The notes below the pieces were generated by a model that saw only the letters and a program-made list of their open reading frames with translations, was not told where the DNA came from and did not search any database. DNA of 64,000 bases from Psychromonas sp. MB-3u-54 (GTDB lineage: Bacteria; Pseudomonadota; Gammaproteobacteria; Enterobacterales; Psychromonadaceae), in assembly GCF_002836415.1 (NCBI RefSeq), contig NZ_PJBP01000182.1, positions 1-64,000 on the forward strand, in the 5' to 3' direction. Below are positions 17,757 to 27,320 of this stretch, one piece after another; positions within the stretch are counted from its first letter, which is position 1, and each line of letters begins with the position of its first letter. A program made the position numbers and the translations under genes.

Positions 17757-18626
17757 TTAAATGTTTATTTTCGAAGGATTTAATGTGACGACTTTATTGT
17801 CAATTAAACGTGTTTCTCCTAAAAAAGCCGCCATTAAAATAACCGCTTCCTTACTATCACAACTCACCGCCTGTAACGTTTGAGCATCGACAATATGAAT
17901 AGCATCGGTATTAAAACCGGCGTTATTAAGATCGTTTGACGCATCATCTATTAATATTGAAAGTTCAGTTTTCTGCGCTTGCAGATCAATAGCTATCCGG
18001 TTCATCACTTTTGCTAAAAAAGGGGCTTTTTGTTTTTCTAAGCCACTCAGTTTACTGTTGCGAGAGCTCATGGCCAGACCATTTTTTTCACGCTTTGTGG
18101 CAACCGGGATTATCTCAATGGGCAGGGCTAAATCACTCACCATCTGTTTGACAATGGCTAACTGCTGAAAATCTTTTTCACCAAAACAGGCATAATCAGG
18201 CTGAACAAGGTTAAATAATTTATTAACTATGGTGCTCATACCCCGGAAATGCCCGGGACGAAGTTCGCCTTCTAAACAATTCGATAAAAGGGGTACCTCA
18301 ACATAGGTTTGAGTATTCAAACCATTTGGATAAATGCTGCTCGCTTCGGGCGTAAAAACAATATTTACACCAGCCACCGCCAGTTTTTCACAATCTTGCG
18401 CTACTGTTTTTGGATAATTGAGTAAATCCTGTGCATTATTAAACTGCATCGGGTTAACAAAAATACTCACAATAACCACGGCGGCTTTTTTCTGGCCTGC
18501 TTGCACTAGGGTTAAATGCCCCTCATGTAAATTTCCCATGGTCGGCACAAAAGCAATTTCAGACCCTTGCTGTTTGAGTTGTTTTATTTTTTCACGTAGT
18601 TGCTGTGGATCATCAATAATAAGCAT
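17757..18626 (-). CDS. panC: Pantothenate synthetase PanC
   Basis: About 289 residues from ATG at 18626, matching the MLIIDDPQQLREKI start typical of PanC; a TTG 15 bases upstream is possible. It joins pantoate and beta-alanine using ATP. The nucleotidyl-transferase HIGH-type motif is PTMGNLHEGHLTLV and the KMSKS-type region is LAMSSRN. FGEKDFQQLAIVKQMV is also diagnostic. It follows panB with 6-20 bases between. Confidence 0.95.
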   Translation of the reverse strand: MLIIDDPQQLREKIKQLKQQGSEIAFVPTMGNLHEGHLTLVQAGQKKAAVVIVSIFVNPMQFNNAQDLLNYPKTVAQDCEKLAVAGVNIVFTPEASSIYPNGLNTQTYVEVPLLSNCLEGELRPGHFRGMSTIVNKLFNLVQPDYACFGEKDFQQLAIVKQMVSDLALPIEIIPVATKREKNGLAMSSRNSKLSGLEKQKAPFLAKVMNRIAIDLQAQKTELSILIDDASNDLNNAGFNTDAIHIVDAQTLQAVSCDSKEAVILMAAFLGETRLIDNKVVTLNPSKINI

Positions 18627-18646
18627 GTTTTTATTCGCCAATATAC

Positions 18647-19441
18647 TTAGTAAAAACTGTGTTCAGCAGACGGGAACTGTCTGCTTTCAACTTGATCTAT
18701 ATAAAGCGTTACCGCTTGACGGATATCGCCTGTTTCAAGCAGGAAGTTTTTGGAAAATTTTGGACAAAAACCAGCCGAGACACCAAAGGCATCATGCATC
18801 ACTAATATTTGCCCATCTGTTTCACAGCCTGCTCCAATCCCGATCACTGGAATTTGTAAGGCTGCTGTAATACGATCTGCTAAACTGACCGGAACACATT
18901 CTAAAACTAACAGTTGTATACCTGCTTCCTGCAGTAATAATGCGTCGTTGAGCAGCTCGTTTGCCTGTTCTTCCTCGCGCCCTTGTACTTTGTAACCACC
19001 AAAAATATTGACCGATTGTGGTGTTAAACCAAGGTGACCACAGACTGGAATACCACGTTCCACTAATCCTTTTACGGAATCAGTGAGCCATTCCCCGCCT
19101 TCCATTTTTACCATATTAGCGCCTGCTCGCATTAATATTGCGGCATTTTCGTAGCTCATTTCCGGGGTTGAATAACTCATAAAGGGTAAATCAGCGATAA
19201 TGAATGCACTTTTCGCGGTACTTACAACCGCAGCTGTATGGTATCTGATATCGTCAACTGTCACTGGCAGCGTAGAATCATGTCCTTGTAATACCATTCC
19301 GAGGGAGTCACCTACTAATAATACTTGGATACCGGCCTGGTCAAAAATAGCCGCAAAACTCGCATCATATGCGGTCATGCAGGTGATTTTTTGATTGTCT
19401 TGTTTCATTTTAGTCAGACGAGAAACGCTGATTTTAGCCAT
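18647..19441 (-). CDS. panB: 3-methyl-2-oxobutanoate hydroxymethyltransferase PanB
   Basis: A 264-residue TIM-barrel enzyme that makes ketopantoate from 2-oxoisovalerate and methylene-THF. Diagnostic segments are [33 protein letters not shown] with metal-binding Asp, [15 protein letters not shown] and the late IGIGAG. It begins the panB-panC pair. A ~315-base gap with short AT repeats separates it from folK upstream, so it may have its own promoter. Confidence 0.96.
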   Translation of the reverse strand: MAKISVSRLTKMKQDNQKITCMTAYDASFAAIFDQAGIQVLLVGDSLGMVLQGHDSTLPVTVDDIRYHTAAVVSTAKSAFIIADLPFMSYSTPEMSYENAAILMRAGANMVKMEGGEWLTDSVKGLVERGIPVCGHLGLTPQSVNIFGGYKVQGREEEQANELLNDALLLQEAGIQLLVLECVPVSLADRITAALQIPVIGIGAGCETDGQILVMHDAFGVSAGFCPKFSKNFLLETGDIRQAVTLYIDQVESRQFPSAEHSFY

Positions 19442-19756
19442 GATTACTCCAAAATTAAAATTACATTTATACCTGTCACATTCATTAATTCAGCAGTAGA
19501 AAAAATAAATGACGGCAACTTGTTATATTTATTGCGGCAAAATTTCATTATGATTTTGCATCGCTTTCGTAAATCGTCAACGAGCCAGACAGCCAATTAA
19601 TCATTTTAACGCATTTTAAGTGTCTTGATTAACTTCTGCTCTTCCCGAGAATCTAGCCTGTGCACCTTTAAGTTGCTGATCTATAATATCTATAATATCT
19701 GTAATATCTATAATCTTTATAATTTTTTTATTATTTTACTGAGGTGATCTTTTTAT
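19442..19756. other. folK-panB spacer with short tandem repeat
   Basis: No gene is supported. At about 19681-19716 a 9-bp unit (TATAATATC and close variants) is repeated about four times. Each unit contains TATAAT, so it could present several overlapping -10 hexamers on the plus strand, but the flanking genes run on the minus strand. It is most simply a microsatellite. Confidence 0.45.
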
Positions 19757-20239
19757 TCAACCGCTAATCCGGATCAAGCCGTTTTTATGACAATCCGCGG
19801 TGAGTTGTGATAATGCTTTGCCATCGGGCAAGCGTAATTCTTTGTCGATTTCTAATAAGGGATAGAGCACAAATTCACGCTCTGTCATTCCATAATGTGG
19901 AATGGTTAAGCGTGCATTATTGATAACTTCATTACCATATAAGATAATATCAAGATCTAAGGTGCGCGGCCCCCAACGGTTTTCTTTACGCACTCTGCCC
20001 TGCGATAGCTCTATTTTTTGTAATTCATCCAACAACTCAATGGCCGTTAGTTGCGTATCAATTTTAACCACGGCATTAATATAGTCAGGTTGGTCCTGTG
20101 GCCCCATCGGTGCACTGTGATACAAGGACGAGCAGTCACAAAAAACGCTATCAGTTAAGTGGCGAAGTCTTTCAATGGCTAATTTCGCCTGTTTAACGGG
20201 ATCCGTTTGATTACTGCCCACACCAATATAACTAATCAA
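19757..20239 (-). CDS. folK: HPPK, folate biosynthesis (FolK)
   Basis: 2-amino-4-hydroxy-6-hydroxymethyldihydropteridine pyrophosphokinase, about 160 residues from a TTG at 20239. That start gives MISYIGVGSNQ, the family N-terminus, and overlaps the pcnB stop by 8 bases, implying coupling; a longer upstream reading would encode PcnB-region sequence in another frame. Diagnostic parts are APMGPQDQPDYINAVV and the ATP/Mg site RWGPRTLDLDIILYG. Order pcnB-folK-panB is as in E. coli. Confidence 0.93.
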   Translation of the reverse strand: MISYIGVGSNQTDPVKQAKLAIERLRHLTDSVFCDCSSLYHSAPMGPQDQPDYINAVVKIDTQLTAIELLDELQKIELSQGRVRKENRWGPRTLDLDIILYGNEVINNARLTIPHYGMTEREFVLYPLLEIDKELRLPDGKALSQLTADCHKNGLIRISG

Positions 20240-21641
20240 CGCTAGTAGTCTCTGTCTTTTTATGTTTTTTATTCGGATATCTGCGTTTTTTATAGGGTTT
20301 CTTATCCGCAGGTTTAACCTCTGTGGCTTTGCTCGCATTACCGGAATAACTGTGATCAGGTAATTTATTATGAGTTTGATATTCCTGCCACCATGCAGTT
20401 AATTCGGCAAGTTCTGAGCTTTGTTCTACTTTTGCGCGCAGCGATAAAAAATCAAAAGCAGCCCGGAATTTAATGTGCTGATAAACACGTTGTGCGCGTT
20501 TTCCGCCAAATCGAGGTAAACGTAACTGCAAGACCCAAATATCACGAACAGCTGCGGTAAAACGTTTCGGGATAGCAATTGTTTTGACTTGTATGCTAAG
20601 GACTTCATTCATTGCTAATAAAAAGGCATCGTAATAATCTATACCGCCTTCAAAAGCCATCTCCTGTGCACGTTGTTCAAGCGGATACCAGAGAATAATT
20701 GCGTAAATATAAGCCGGGGTAAGGTGCTTGCCTTGCGCAATTCGTCGATCCGTATCGGTCAGTGCCTGTTCAATTAGCTGGGTCGCTTTATCATCTTCAC
20801 CATCTTTAAATAGGATGGGAAATAATACCTGTAATAATTTGTATTCTTTTAATAAACGATAAGTTGCTAAGCCCTGGCCTGAAAGAAGTAATTTAATAAC
20901 TTCATCAAAATGGCGCGCGGCGGGTATATCTTGTAAGAGGGGCGCTAAACGGCGAATAGGCTCGGCACACTCTTCGCTGATGGTAAGATCTAATTTTGCT
21001 GAAAAGCGAATAGCCCGCATCATCCGCACCGGATCTTCCCGGTAACGTACTTCCGGGTCTCCAATCAAGGTTAGCCTGCGCTCCTGTAAATCCTTCATGC
21101 CATTACAAAAATCATAAATAGCAAAATCAGCAATATCGTAATAAAGGGCATTAACGGTAAAATCACGACGCTCAGCATCTTCTTCTAGCGAGCCGTAAAC
21201 ATTATCGCGCAGTAACATGCCTGCTTCTGATTGTTTTACTTTTTGTGCATCCTGACCATTATCATCATCGTGATGACCACGAAAAGTAGCAACTTCAATC
21301 ACTTCCCGACCAAATAAAATATGTGCGAGACGAAAGCGACGGCCAATTAAACGGCAGTTACGGAATAAAGCTTTAACCTCTTCGGGTGTCGCATTAGTCG
21401 TAATGTCAAAATCTTTAGGTTTTAGGCCAAGCAACAAATCACGCACGCCGCCGCCCACCAATAATGCCCTGAATCCCGCATTGTGAAGACGATAAAGTAC
21501 CTTTAACGCGTTTTCATCTATGTCCTTACGGGAGAGATTGTGTGACTCTCGCGGGATTTTAAAGGAATCCGTTGCTGGGGTTTGTTTTTGTTCACTTTTT
21601 CGTGTAAACACTTTTTTAACGAATTTACTGAATCGTTTAAT
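20232..21641 (-). CDS. pcnB: Poly(A) polymerase I PcnB, probable ATT start
   Basis: Adds 3' poly(A) tails that promote RNA decay. The nucleotidyltransferase signature is LLVGGGVRDLLLGLKPKDFD and the arginine-rich RNA-binding C-terminus is present (KPYKKRRYPNKKHKK). The first standard start in frame is GTG at 21611. However, the reading frame upstream encodes IKRFSKFVKKV, which aligns with the true N-terminus of E. coli PcnB (IFTRVANFCRKV), and an ATT at 21639-21641 lies 7 bases after AGGA. E. coli pcnB is known to initiate at AUU. I therefore place the start at 21641. Overlaps folK; gluQ is upstream. Confidence 0.9.
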   Translation of the reverse strand: MKRFSKFVKKVFTRKSEQKQTPATDSFKIPRESHNLSRKDIDENALKVLYRLHNAGFRALLVGGGVRDLLLGLKPKDFDITTNATPEEVKALFRNCRLIGRRFRLAHILFGREVIEVATFRGHHDDDNGQDAQKVKQSEAGMLLRDNVYGSLEEDAERRDFTVNALYYDIADFAIYDFCNGMKDLQERRLTLIGDPEVRYREDPVRMMRAIRFSAKLDLTISEECAEPIRRLAPLLQDIPAARHFDEVIKLLLSGQGLATYRLLKEYKLLQVLFPILFKDGEDDKATQLIEQALTDTDRRIAQGKHLTPAYIYAIILWYPLEQRAQEMAFEGGIDYYDAFLLAMNEVLSIQVKTIAIPKRFTAAVRDIWVLQLRLPRFGGKRAQRVYQHIKFRAAFDFLSLRAKVEQSSELAELTAWWQEYQTHNKLPDHSYSGNASKATEVKPADKKPYKKRRYPNKKHKKTETTSVD

Positions 21642-21648
21642 AACGCTA

Positions 21649-21653
21649 TCCTC
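21649..21653 (-). promoter_or_regulatory. Shine-Dalgarno that supports the ATT start of pcnB
   Basis: GAGGA on the minus strand sits 7 bases upstream of the ATT codon at 21641. No comparable site precedes the GTG at 21611, whose upstream sequence is A/T-rich (GTTAAAAAAGT). Confidence 0.65.
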
Positions 21654-21713
21654 AATGATTGGTTTTCTGCAAAATATGTTTCTATTTTATGTGCGCAGGA
21701 GGTGAAAGACAAA

Positions 21714-22625
21714 TTAATTTTTTATTTGAATTTCAGCAAGCTGCGGCAGTTTGTCCGGCGACCAGTTTTGTATTGCCCATATCAGTATTGCAGAGCAACT
21801 TTTTAGCGCAATTTCCTGCGGCACAGTGTGCCCTAGAAAGTTGAGTGCTGCTAATAATGTTGGGGTTGGATTGTCTTTACTGATTGCTAACGCATGGTTT
21901 TGTTTGGAAAGCTTGTTGCCGGGTGCTGTCACCGCGACGGGCAAGTGCAGATAAGCGGGTGTTTTTTTATTCAACAGCTGATATAAGGTAAGTTGTTTAC
22001 CCGTAGTAGTGAGCAGATCGGCACCGCGTACTATCTCTGTAATACCCTGATTGATATCATCAATGACGGTGGCCAGATTATAAGCATATAACCCCTCTTT
22101 ACGCCTGACAATAAAATCTTCACTGGCTTGTTTTTTATCTAATACCACCTTTCCCTGCAATTGATCCTCAAAATGCGTCACCGGATGGATCATATTGTGT
22201 AAATTAATACGCAGTGCATTATTTATTTCCGGGAGATGTTTATACCGGCAGGTGCCCTGATAAAGTCCACCACTTTGGCGAATCATCTTACGGCTGCAGG
22301 CGCATGCATAACAGAGTTGTTGCTCTGTCAGTTGACTGAGGGCATTTTCATAGGATTGACTGTTATGGCTTTGGTAAATGACGTCACCATCCCAGTTTAG
22401 TCCGTAAGCCTGCAGGGTCAGGAGAATATCCTGCGCGGCACCTTTTACTTCACGGGGAGGATCAATATCATCAATACGAACTTGCCAGGAGCCGTGCTGA
22501 GATCTTGCCTGCAGATAACTGCCCAACGCTGCAACTAAAGAGCCAAAGTGCATGGAACCTGAAGGAGAGGGGGCAAAGCGCCCGCGATATAAGACGGGTT
22601 TAGGCAAGACGTAACTTATAAACAA
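21714..22625 (-). CDS. gluQ: Glutamyl-Q tRNA(Asp) synthetase GluQ
   Basis: A paralogue of glutamyl-tRNA synthetase lacking the anticodon-binding domain; it glutamylates queuosine in tRNA-Asp. The HIGH-type motif is RFAPSPSGSMHFGSLVAALG, the zinc-binding cysteines are in CYACACSRK and YQGTC, and the KMSKS equivalent is NKLSKQNHA. There is no ATG near the N-terminus; candidate starts are TTG at 22625 or TTG at 22607. The dksA terminator hairpin overlaps the leader, an arrangement known to limit gluQ expression in Shigella and E. coli. Confidence 0.93.
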   Translation of the reverse strand: MFISYVLPKPVLYRGRFAPSPSGSMHFGSLVAALGSYLQARSQHGSWQVRIDDIDPPREVKGAAQDILLTLQAYGLNWDGDVIYQSHNSQSYENALSQLTEQQLCYACACSRKMIRQSGGLYQGTCRYKHLPEINNALRINLHNMIHPVTHFEDQLQGKVVLDKKQASEDFIVRRKEGLYAYNLATVIDDINQGITEIVRGADLLTTTGKQLTLYQLLNKKTPAYLHLPVAVTAPGNKLSKQNHALAISKDNPTPTLLAALNFLGHTVPQEIALKSCSAILIWAIQNWSPDKLPQLAEIQIKN

Positions 22626-22655
22626 AAACGGCTAGCCTATAGCTAACCGTTTGTT
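22625..22655 (-). terminator. dksA-gluQ intercistronic terminator
   Basis: On the minus strand AACGGTTAGC and GCTAGCCGTT pair (one G-T) around a short loop and are followed by TTTTTGTTTA. It lies 15-45 bases after the dksA stop and right at the gluQ start. Confidence 0.75.
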
Positions 22656-22669
22656 TAACAAAAAGAGGA

Positions 22670-23116
22670 TTAACCAACTATCTGTCTCTCTTTGATTTCA
22701 GCTAATGTTTTACAGTCAATGCATAATTCTGCCGTGGGGCGGGCTTCTAAACGGCGGATGCCGATTTCTACGCCACAAGAATCACAAAAACCAAAATCAT
22801 CTTCATCTATTTTCTTTAAGGTTTTTTCAATCTTTTTAATTAATTTACGTTCACGGTCGCGAGCGCGAAGTTCTAAACTGAACTCCTCTTCCTGCGTAGC
22901 ACGGTCAATCGGGTCGGGAAAATTTGACGCTTCATCTTTCATATGATCAACTGTACGGTCAACTTCTTGACGTAATTGAGTGCGCCATGCATTAAGGATT
23001 TTGGTAAAATGATCACGTTGAGCTTTACCCATGTACTCTTCATCACGCTTTACTTTATAGGGTTCCACTCCGGCAATGGCTAAAATGCCCAATGTTTTTT
23101 TTATTTGAGTTGGCAT
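22670..23116 (-). CDS. dksA: RNA polymerase-binding transcription factor DksA
   Basis: About 148 residues from ATG at 23116, which has AAGGA 7 bases upstream; longer upstream readings lack this. DksA works with ppGpp in the RNA polymerase secondary channel. The coiled-coil tip acidic motif [12 protein letters not shown] and the C4 zinc finger (CDSCG, then CIDC) are intact. Starts the dksA-gluQ-pcnB-folK-pan cluster. Confidence 0.96.
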   Translation of the reverse strand: MPTQIKKTLGILAIAGVEPYKVKRDEEYMGKAQRDHFTKILNAWRTQLRQEVDRTVDHMKDEASNFPDPIDRATQEEEFSLELRARDRERKLIKKIEKTLKKIDEDDFGFCDSCGVEIGIRRLEARPTAELCIDCKTLAEIKERQIVG

Positions 23117-23662
23117 AGAAATTTCCTTAATTGATGCATGATTGATTGTGCTAATTGCTGGCATCAATGCAGTGGCAAAATGATAATAAAATAAGAGAGA
23201 AAATCACGTTAAAATGCTTCCGTATATTTTCGGCGGCTATCTATAGCAAGTAAATTATAATCAGTCAATTAACCTTTGTCGATTTAAGCTGGTTTTATTT
23301 TAATTATTTCTTAATTGTATTACAGCTCCCACAAACATTGATTTTTTATTCATGTTTTTGGGTGCGCTAATAGTCCTATCCACCCGCTGAATCACTCACT
23401 TAAAAAGTGTAGTTCAAGTTTGTTAACTTTCCCTTAAGGCGTTTTGCCAACCGCTCTCAGGCCGGAAAATATTTTTAAGGTAAGGTTCTTTCAACTGAGT
23501 AATAGGTGCTGCTGGAAAATTTACGGTTAACTTTAGTGGTAATGCTGTGCAGGCAAGTTCCGATCGGTCAATAATGCCCCGCCATATTTTCAGTTATATC
23601 AGATTTTCAGTTATAATGCGCAGTATAAACAACATTCAACTCACATTCAGGTTATTTTACAC
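23117..23662. other. dksA/hrpB divergent region
   Basis: No gene seen in about 545 bases. In E. coli sfsA lies here between dksA and hrpB; no trace of it is readable in this window. The dksA and hrpB promoters should lie in this stretch. Confidence 0.4.
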
Positions 23663-26170
23663 GTGCTTCCAATTGATGATTTTATTCCACAAATACAAGA
23701 AACCCTTAGCCAACATTCGGCACTCGTGCTGCAGGCCGAGCCGGGGGCGGGTAAATCAACCGCCGTTCCCTTAAGCCTGCTTGGCGCGCCTTTTTTAAAG
23801 GGTAAAAAGATTATTTTACTGGAGCCACGAAGAGTGGCGGTTAAATCGATCGCTTTTTATCTGGCAAAACTGTTAGGTGAAAAAGTGGGGCAACGTATTG
23901 GTTACCAGATTCGCAATGAACGCAAAATATCAGCGGATACTGTGCTGGAAATTGTGACCGAAGGGGTCTTAACCCGCCGTTTGCAAAATGATCCTGAATT
24001 GAGTGATGTCGGACTGATTATTTTCGATGAGTTTCATGAGCGCTCTATTCATGCTGATTTAGCCTTAATGCTGGCCTTGGAAGTTCAACAAGCCTATCGG
24101 GATGATTTGACCTTATTGGTGATGTCAGCGACGATCGACACAACTCTGCTCTCTGATTATCTTAACCATGCGCCGGTAATAAAATGCCCGGGACGAACCT
24201 ACCCCGTTGAGGTTGAATATAGCAGTAACACTCAAAGGTATCTCGATCAGCAGGTGATGAGAGCGCTGAATACGGTATTCAATGAGACAACTAGGGGGGA
24301 TATTCTAATATTTTTACCCGGGCAAGGCGAGATAAAAAGAGCCATCCAATTGGCCAAACAGCAACTTGGCTCAAGCCTCGATTTATTACCCTTATATGGT
24401 GGTCTGTCACTGTCCCAGCAGGAGTTGGTACTGAGCAAAAGCTCAGGCAGTCAACGCCGAGTTATTTTTTCCACCAATATTGCGGAAACCAGCTTAACCA
24501 TTGAAGGTATCAGTACTGTGATCGATTCCGGTTTGGAAAAGGTGCTAAGTTTTGATGTCAAAAGCGGTTTATCACGATTACAAACAACTTATAGTTCCAA
24601 AGCCTCAGCCACCCAGAGAGCCGGACGGGCTGGTCGTTTGCAGCGCGGGCGGGCTATTCGCCTGTACAGTGAAGCAAAACACCAGAGACTCAATGATTTT
24701 CAGGCCGAGGAGATTACTAATACCGATTTGAGCAGCTTAGTATTGGATTTGGCTGCTTGGGGAATAACCACCTTTGCGGAGGTTAACTGGTTAACGCCGC
24801 CACCTGAGCATCACTTTGATGTCGCCTGCTCCCTTAACCGCGTTTTAGGCTTACTGGATGCGCAGAACAAGATAACCAAACAAGGAACCCGCGCATTAAA
24901 AATGGGCCTTGAGCCAAGACTTGCGAGTATGCTGCTTTCCTGTCAGTCGACTCTGGAAAAGAGAATTGCCTGTATTCTGGCGGCACTGCTTTCTGAGCGC
25001 GATATTTTATTCAATGCCGAGAGCTCGGACATTGTTGAGCGCGCTATGCTGTTCAGTGATTATCTGGTGAATAGAAAATCATTAAAAACCAACCGCAATC
25101 TTAATATCGGTGTTGTCGATCAAGTGGTCACCCTGGCTAAATCTTTTGCAAAATCGCTGGGTTTGTCAACTCTGGGCGACCCGGTCAGTTTATTCGACTT
25201 GAGCCATTATGCGGGCGCTTTATTACTGACGGCCTATCCGGATCGTTTAGCCAAAATCCGCAGTACAGAAAGCAACCGCTATTTACTGTCCAACGGGCGG
25301 GGCGTCACGCTTAGAGAGATGGACTCTGTTCAAGGTGAGCCCTGGCTTGTGGTCTGTGATTGTGACGGCAAAAACAAAGACGGGCATATCTACAGCTGCG
25401 CGGCTGTTTCCATCCTGCAGATTAAAACGGTACTCGCTGAGCAGTTGATTGAGAATAACCATTACGCATTAGATGCTAAAAAAGAGAAAGTGATTGGCCG
25501 GAAAAAGCTCACTTATCGTGCTTTAGTGCTTGAAGAGCAGCTCTTAAGCGAAATTCCTGATAATGAATTTGCTCAGTGTGTTGCTGATCTTCTTAAGCAG
25601 GAGGGCCTGACCTTTCTCAACTGGACAAACCGCTGCGCCTCATGGCTTGCGAGAGTCAAATGGTTGAGCACCGTGATGGCTGATTTCCCGCAAATAAGCG
25701 AAACCACTTTAATTGAGCAGTTAGATAATTGGTTACTGCCCTATATCGGCAAGGTAAAAACCATCAAGCAACTCAGACAACTCAATATTACTGATTTACT
25801 GATGGCGACCTTAACCTGGGAGGAAAGCCAGACGTTAGCGTCCCAGGCGGCTGAGTTTTATGAAGCGCCAAGCGGCAAATCAATCACCATTCGTTATGAT
25901 CAGCAGCAGGGGCCGACCGTGGCGATTATTCTGCAGGAGATGTTCGGCCAGTTAGATTCACCCATGCTGGCGAACAACACCGTCCCGATCCGTTTTGAAC
26001 TGCTTTCACCGGCGCGAAAACCCATTCAAACGACCAGTGATTTAGCCAATTTTTGGTGCACTTCCTATTTTGATGTCGCCAAAGATATGCGCGGCAGATA
26101 CCCTAAACATCGCTGGCCGGAAGCGCCGCTATTGGAATTGCCCGGACGTTCAATTAAAAAAAGAAAATAG
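23663..26170 (+). CDS. hrpB: ATP-dependent RNA helicase HrpB
   Basis: An 835-residue DEAH-box helicase. Motif I is EPGAGKST, motif II is DEFHERS, motif III is MSATID, motif V/VI regions are FSTNIAETSLTIEG and TQRAGRAGRLQRG. The winged-helix and HrpB-specific C-terminal domains follow to the basic tail. The start is GTG at 23663 (LPIDDFIPQI), with only a weak AGG upstream. HrpB's cellular substrate is not established. Confidence 0.95.
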   Translation: MLPIDDFIPQIQETLSQHSALVLQAEPGAGKSTAVPLSLLGAPFLKGKKIILLEPRRVAVKSIAFYLAKLLGEKVGQRIGYQIRNERKISADTVLEIVTEGVLTRRLQNDPELSDVGLIIFDEFHERSIHADLALMLALEVQQAYRDDLTLLVMSATIDTTLLSDYLNHAPVIKCPGRTYPVEVEYSSNTQRYLDQQVMRALNTVFNETTRGDILIFLPGQGEIKRAIQLAKQQLGSSLDLLPLYGGLSLSQQELVLSKSSGSQRRVIFSTNIAETSLTIEGISTVIDSGLEKVLSFDVKSGLSRLQTTYSSKASATQRAGRAGRLQRGRAIRLYSEAKHQRLNDFQAEEITNTDLSSLVLDLAAWGITTFAEVNWLTPPPEHHFDVACSLNRVLGLLDAQNKITKQGTRALKMGLEPRLASMLLSCQSTLEKRIACILAALLSERDILFNAESSDIVERAMLFSDYLVNRKSLKTNRNLNIGVVDQVVTLAKSFAKSLGLSTLGDPVSLFDLSHYAGALLLTAYPDRLAKIRSTESNRYLLSNGRGVTLREMDSVQGEPWLVVCDCDGKNKDGHIYSCAAVSILQIKTVLAEQLIENNHYALDAKKEKVIGRKKLTYRALVLEEQLLSEIPDNEFAQCVADLLKQEGLTFLNWTNRCASWLARVKWLSTVMADFPQISETTLIEQLDNWLLPYIGKVKTIKQLRQLNITDLLMATLTWEESQTLASQAAEFYEAPSGKSITIRYDQQQGPTVAIILQEMFGQLDSPMLANNTVPIRFELLSPARKPIQTTSDLANFWCTSYFDVAKDMRGRYPKHRWPEAPLLELPGRSIKKRK

Positions 26171-26375
26171 TTTGTGAAATTTCAGCCGAATAATCACCGG
26201 CGGCGCTTTGTCAATCGCCCCTAAAGGGACACAAAATAGAGCGCTGCGAGGAGAATAAAAAATTCTGCTTATCTTTTATCGCAATAGGATCATACTAGGG
26301 TCTGTTCAGCAATATGATCAGCGCTAATCGCCAGCATTAATTTTTTCTCTCTAATAGCATAAAAGGACGTCTCAA

Positions 26376-27146
26376 ATGGAAAGCTACCAAGCTTTATTGG
26401 CCACTTTAGCCCTGACCATGGGCGCATCATGGGCGAGCGGAGTCAATTTATATGCGGCGCTGCTGGTGCTGGGGTTGGGTGGGATCAGCGGCAATATTGA
26501 TTTGCCCCAAGGACTTGAGGTGCTTGAAAACCCACTGGTGATAGGTGCCGCAGGGTTAATGTATGTTGTCGAATTTTTTATCGATAAAACGCCGGGGCTT
26601 GACAGTAGTTGGGATGCTATTTCTACTTTTATTCGCTTGCCTGCCGGTGCTATGCTTGCCGCCGGCGCCGTGGGCGATGTCACGCCAGCGCTGGAAATTG
26701 CCGCCGCTATTATGGGCGGAGGGTTAGCGGCCACTAGTCATGTCACCAAGGCGGGCACAAGGCTGCTGATTAATACCTCACCTGAGCCAGTGACTAATTG
26801 GACGGCATCAATCAGTGAGGACTTGTTGGTCCTCGGCGGGCTTTGGACCGCGCTTAATCACCCGCTTATTTTTCTTGTTTTGATGGTGATCTTTATCATT
26901 CTGGCTATTTTTATTTTGCCCAAGTTATGGCGTTTGATTAAACGGCTGTTTCGGAAAATTGGTCAATTTCTGGGCTTAGTTGATAGAGATTTAGTTGAGA
27001 GAGGTAATGACAGTGATCCACAAGCTGATTTAAATTCAAACCCGCAGTATCAGCGCCTGCAGGCTTTACGCGATGAGGGTGTCTTAAGTGAAGATGAGTT
27101 TAATATCGCCAGGCAGAGGTTGGATCGCAATAACGAGTCGCAATAA
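26376..27146 (+). CDS. DUF4126-type membrane protein with SHOCT-like tail
   Basis: A 256-residue protein. The N-terminal ~190 residues are hydrophobic with glycine/alanine-rich helices (MGASWASGVNLYAALLVLG, then AGAMLAAGAVGDVTPALEI), matching DUF4126 as I recall it. A basic segment (KLWRLIKRLFRKIG) precedes a soluble tail ending in LQALRDEGVLSEDEFNIAR, a SHOCT-like short helical motif. Function unknown. Stands alone between hrpB and the PilX-like gene. Confidence 0.8.
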   Translation: MESYQALLATLALTMGASWASGVNLYAALLVLGLGGISGNIDLPQGLEVLENPLVIGAAGLMYVVEFFIDKTPGLDSSWDAISTFIRLPAGAMLAAGAVGDVTPALEIAAAIMGGGLAATSHVTKAGTRLLINTSPEPVTNWTASISEDLLVLGGLWTALNHPLIFLVLMVIFIILAIFILPKLWRLIKRLFRKIGQFLGLVDRDLVERGNDSDPQADLNSNPQYQRLQALRDEGVLSEDEFNIARQRLDRNNESQ

Positions 27147-27320
27147 GACCAAGCCGTGCGGCCGTTAGATAAGCATTCTGTGCTCGAAAAATAAATAATG
27201 CTGATCTATTCGGGGTACGCCTATCAATGGGACTAAACACAATGTTTGGATGGCGACGATAGGCTTTTTTAACCTTTGAGCGTACATGTTTTGTGTGCGC
27301 ATTTATCAATAAAGCGTAAA

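Noticed and set aside
19681-19716. Array of -10 promoter elements
   Set aside because: The TATAATATC repeats face the wrong strand for the flanking genes; a microsatellite is simpler.
26296-26314. Second copy of the 267-bp element
   Set aside because: Only one end-like sequence (TAGGGTCTGTTCAGC) is present; no matching opposite end or interior was found.
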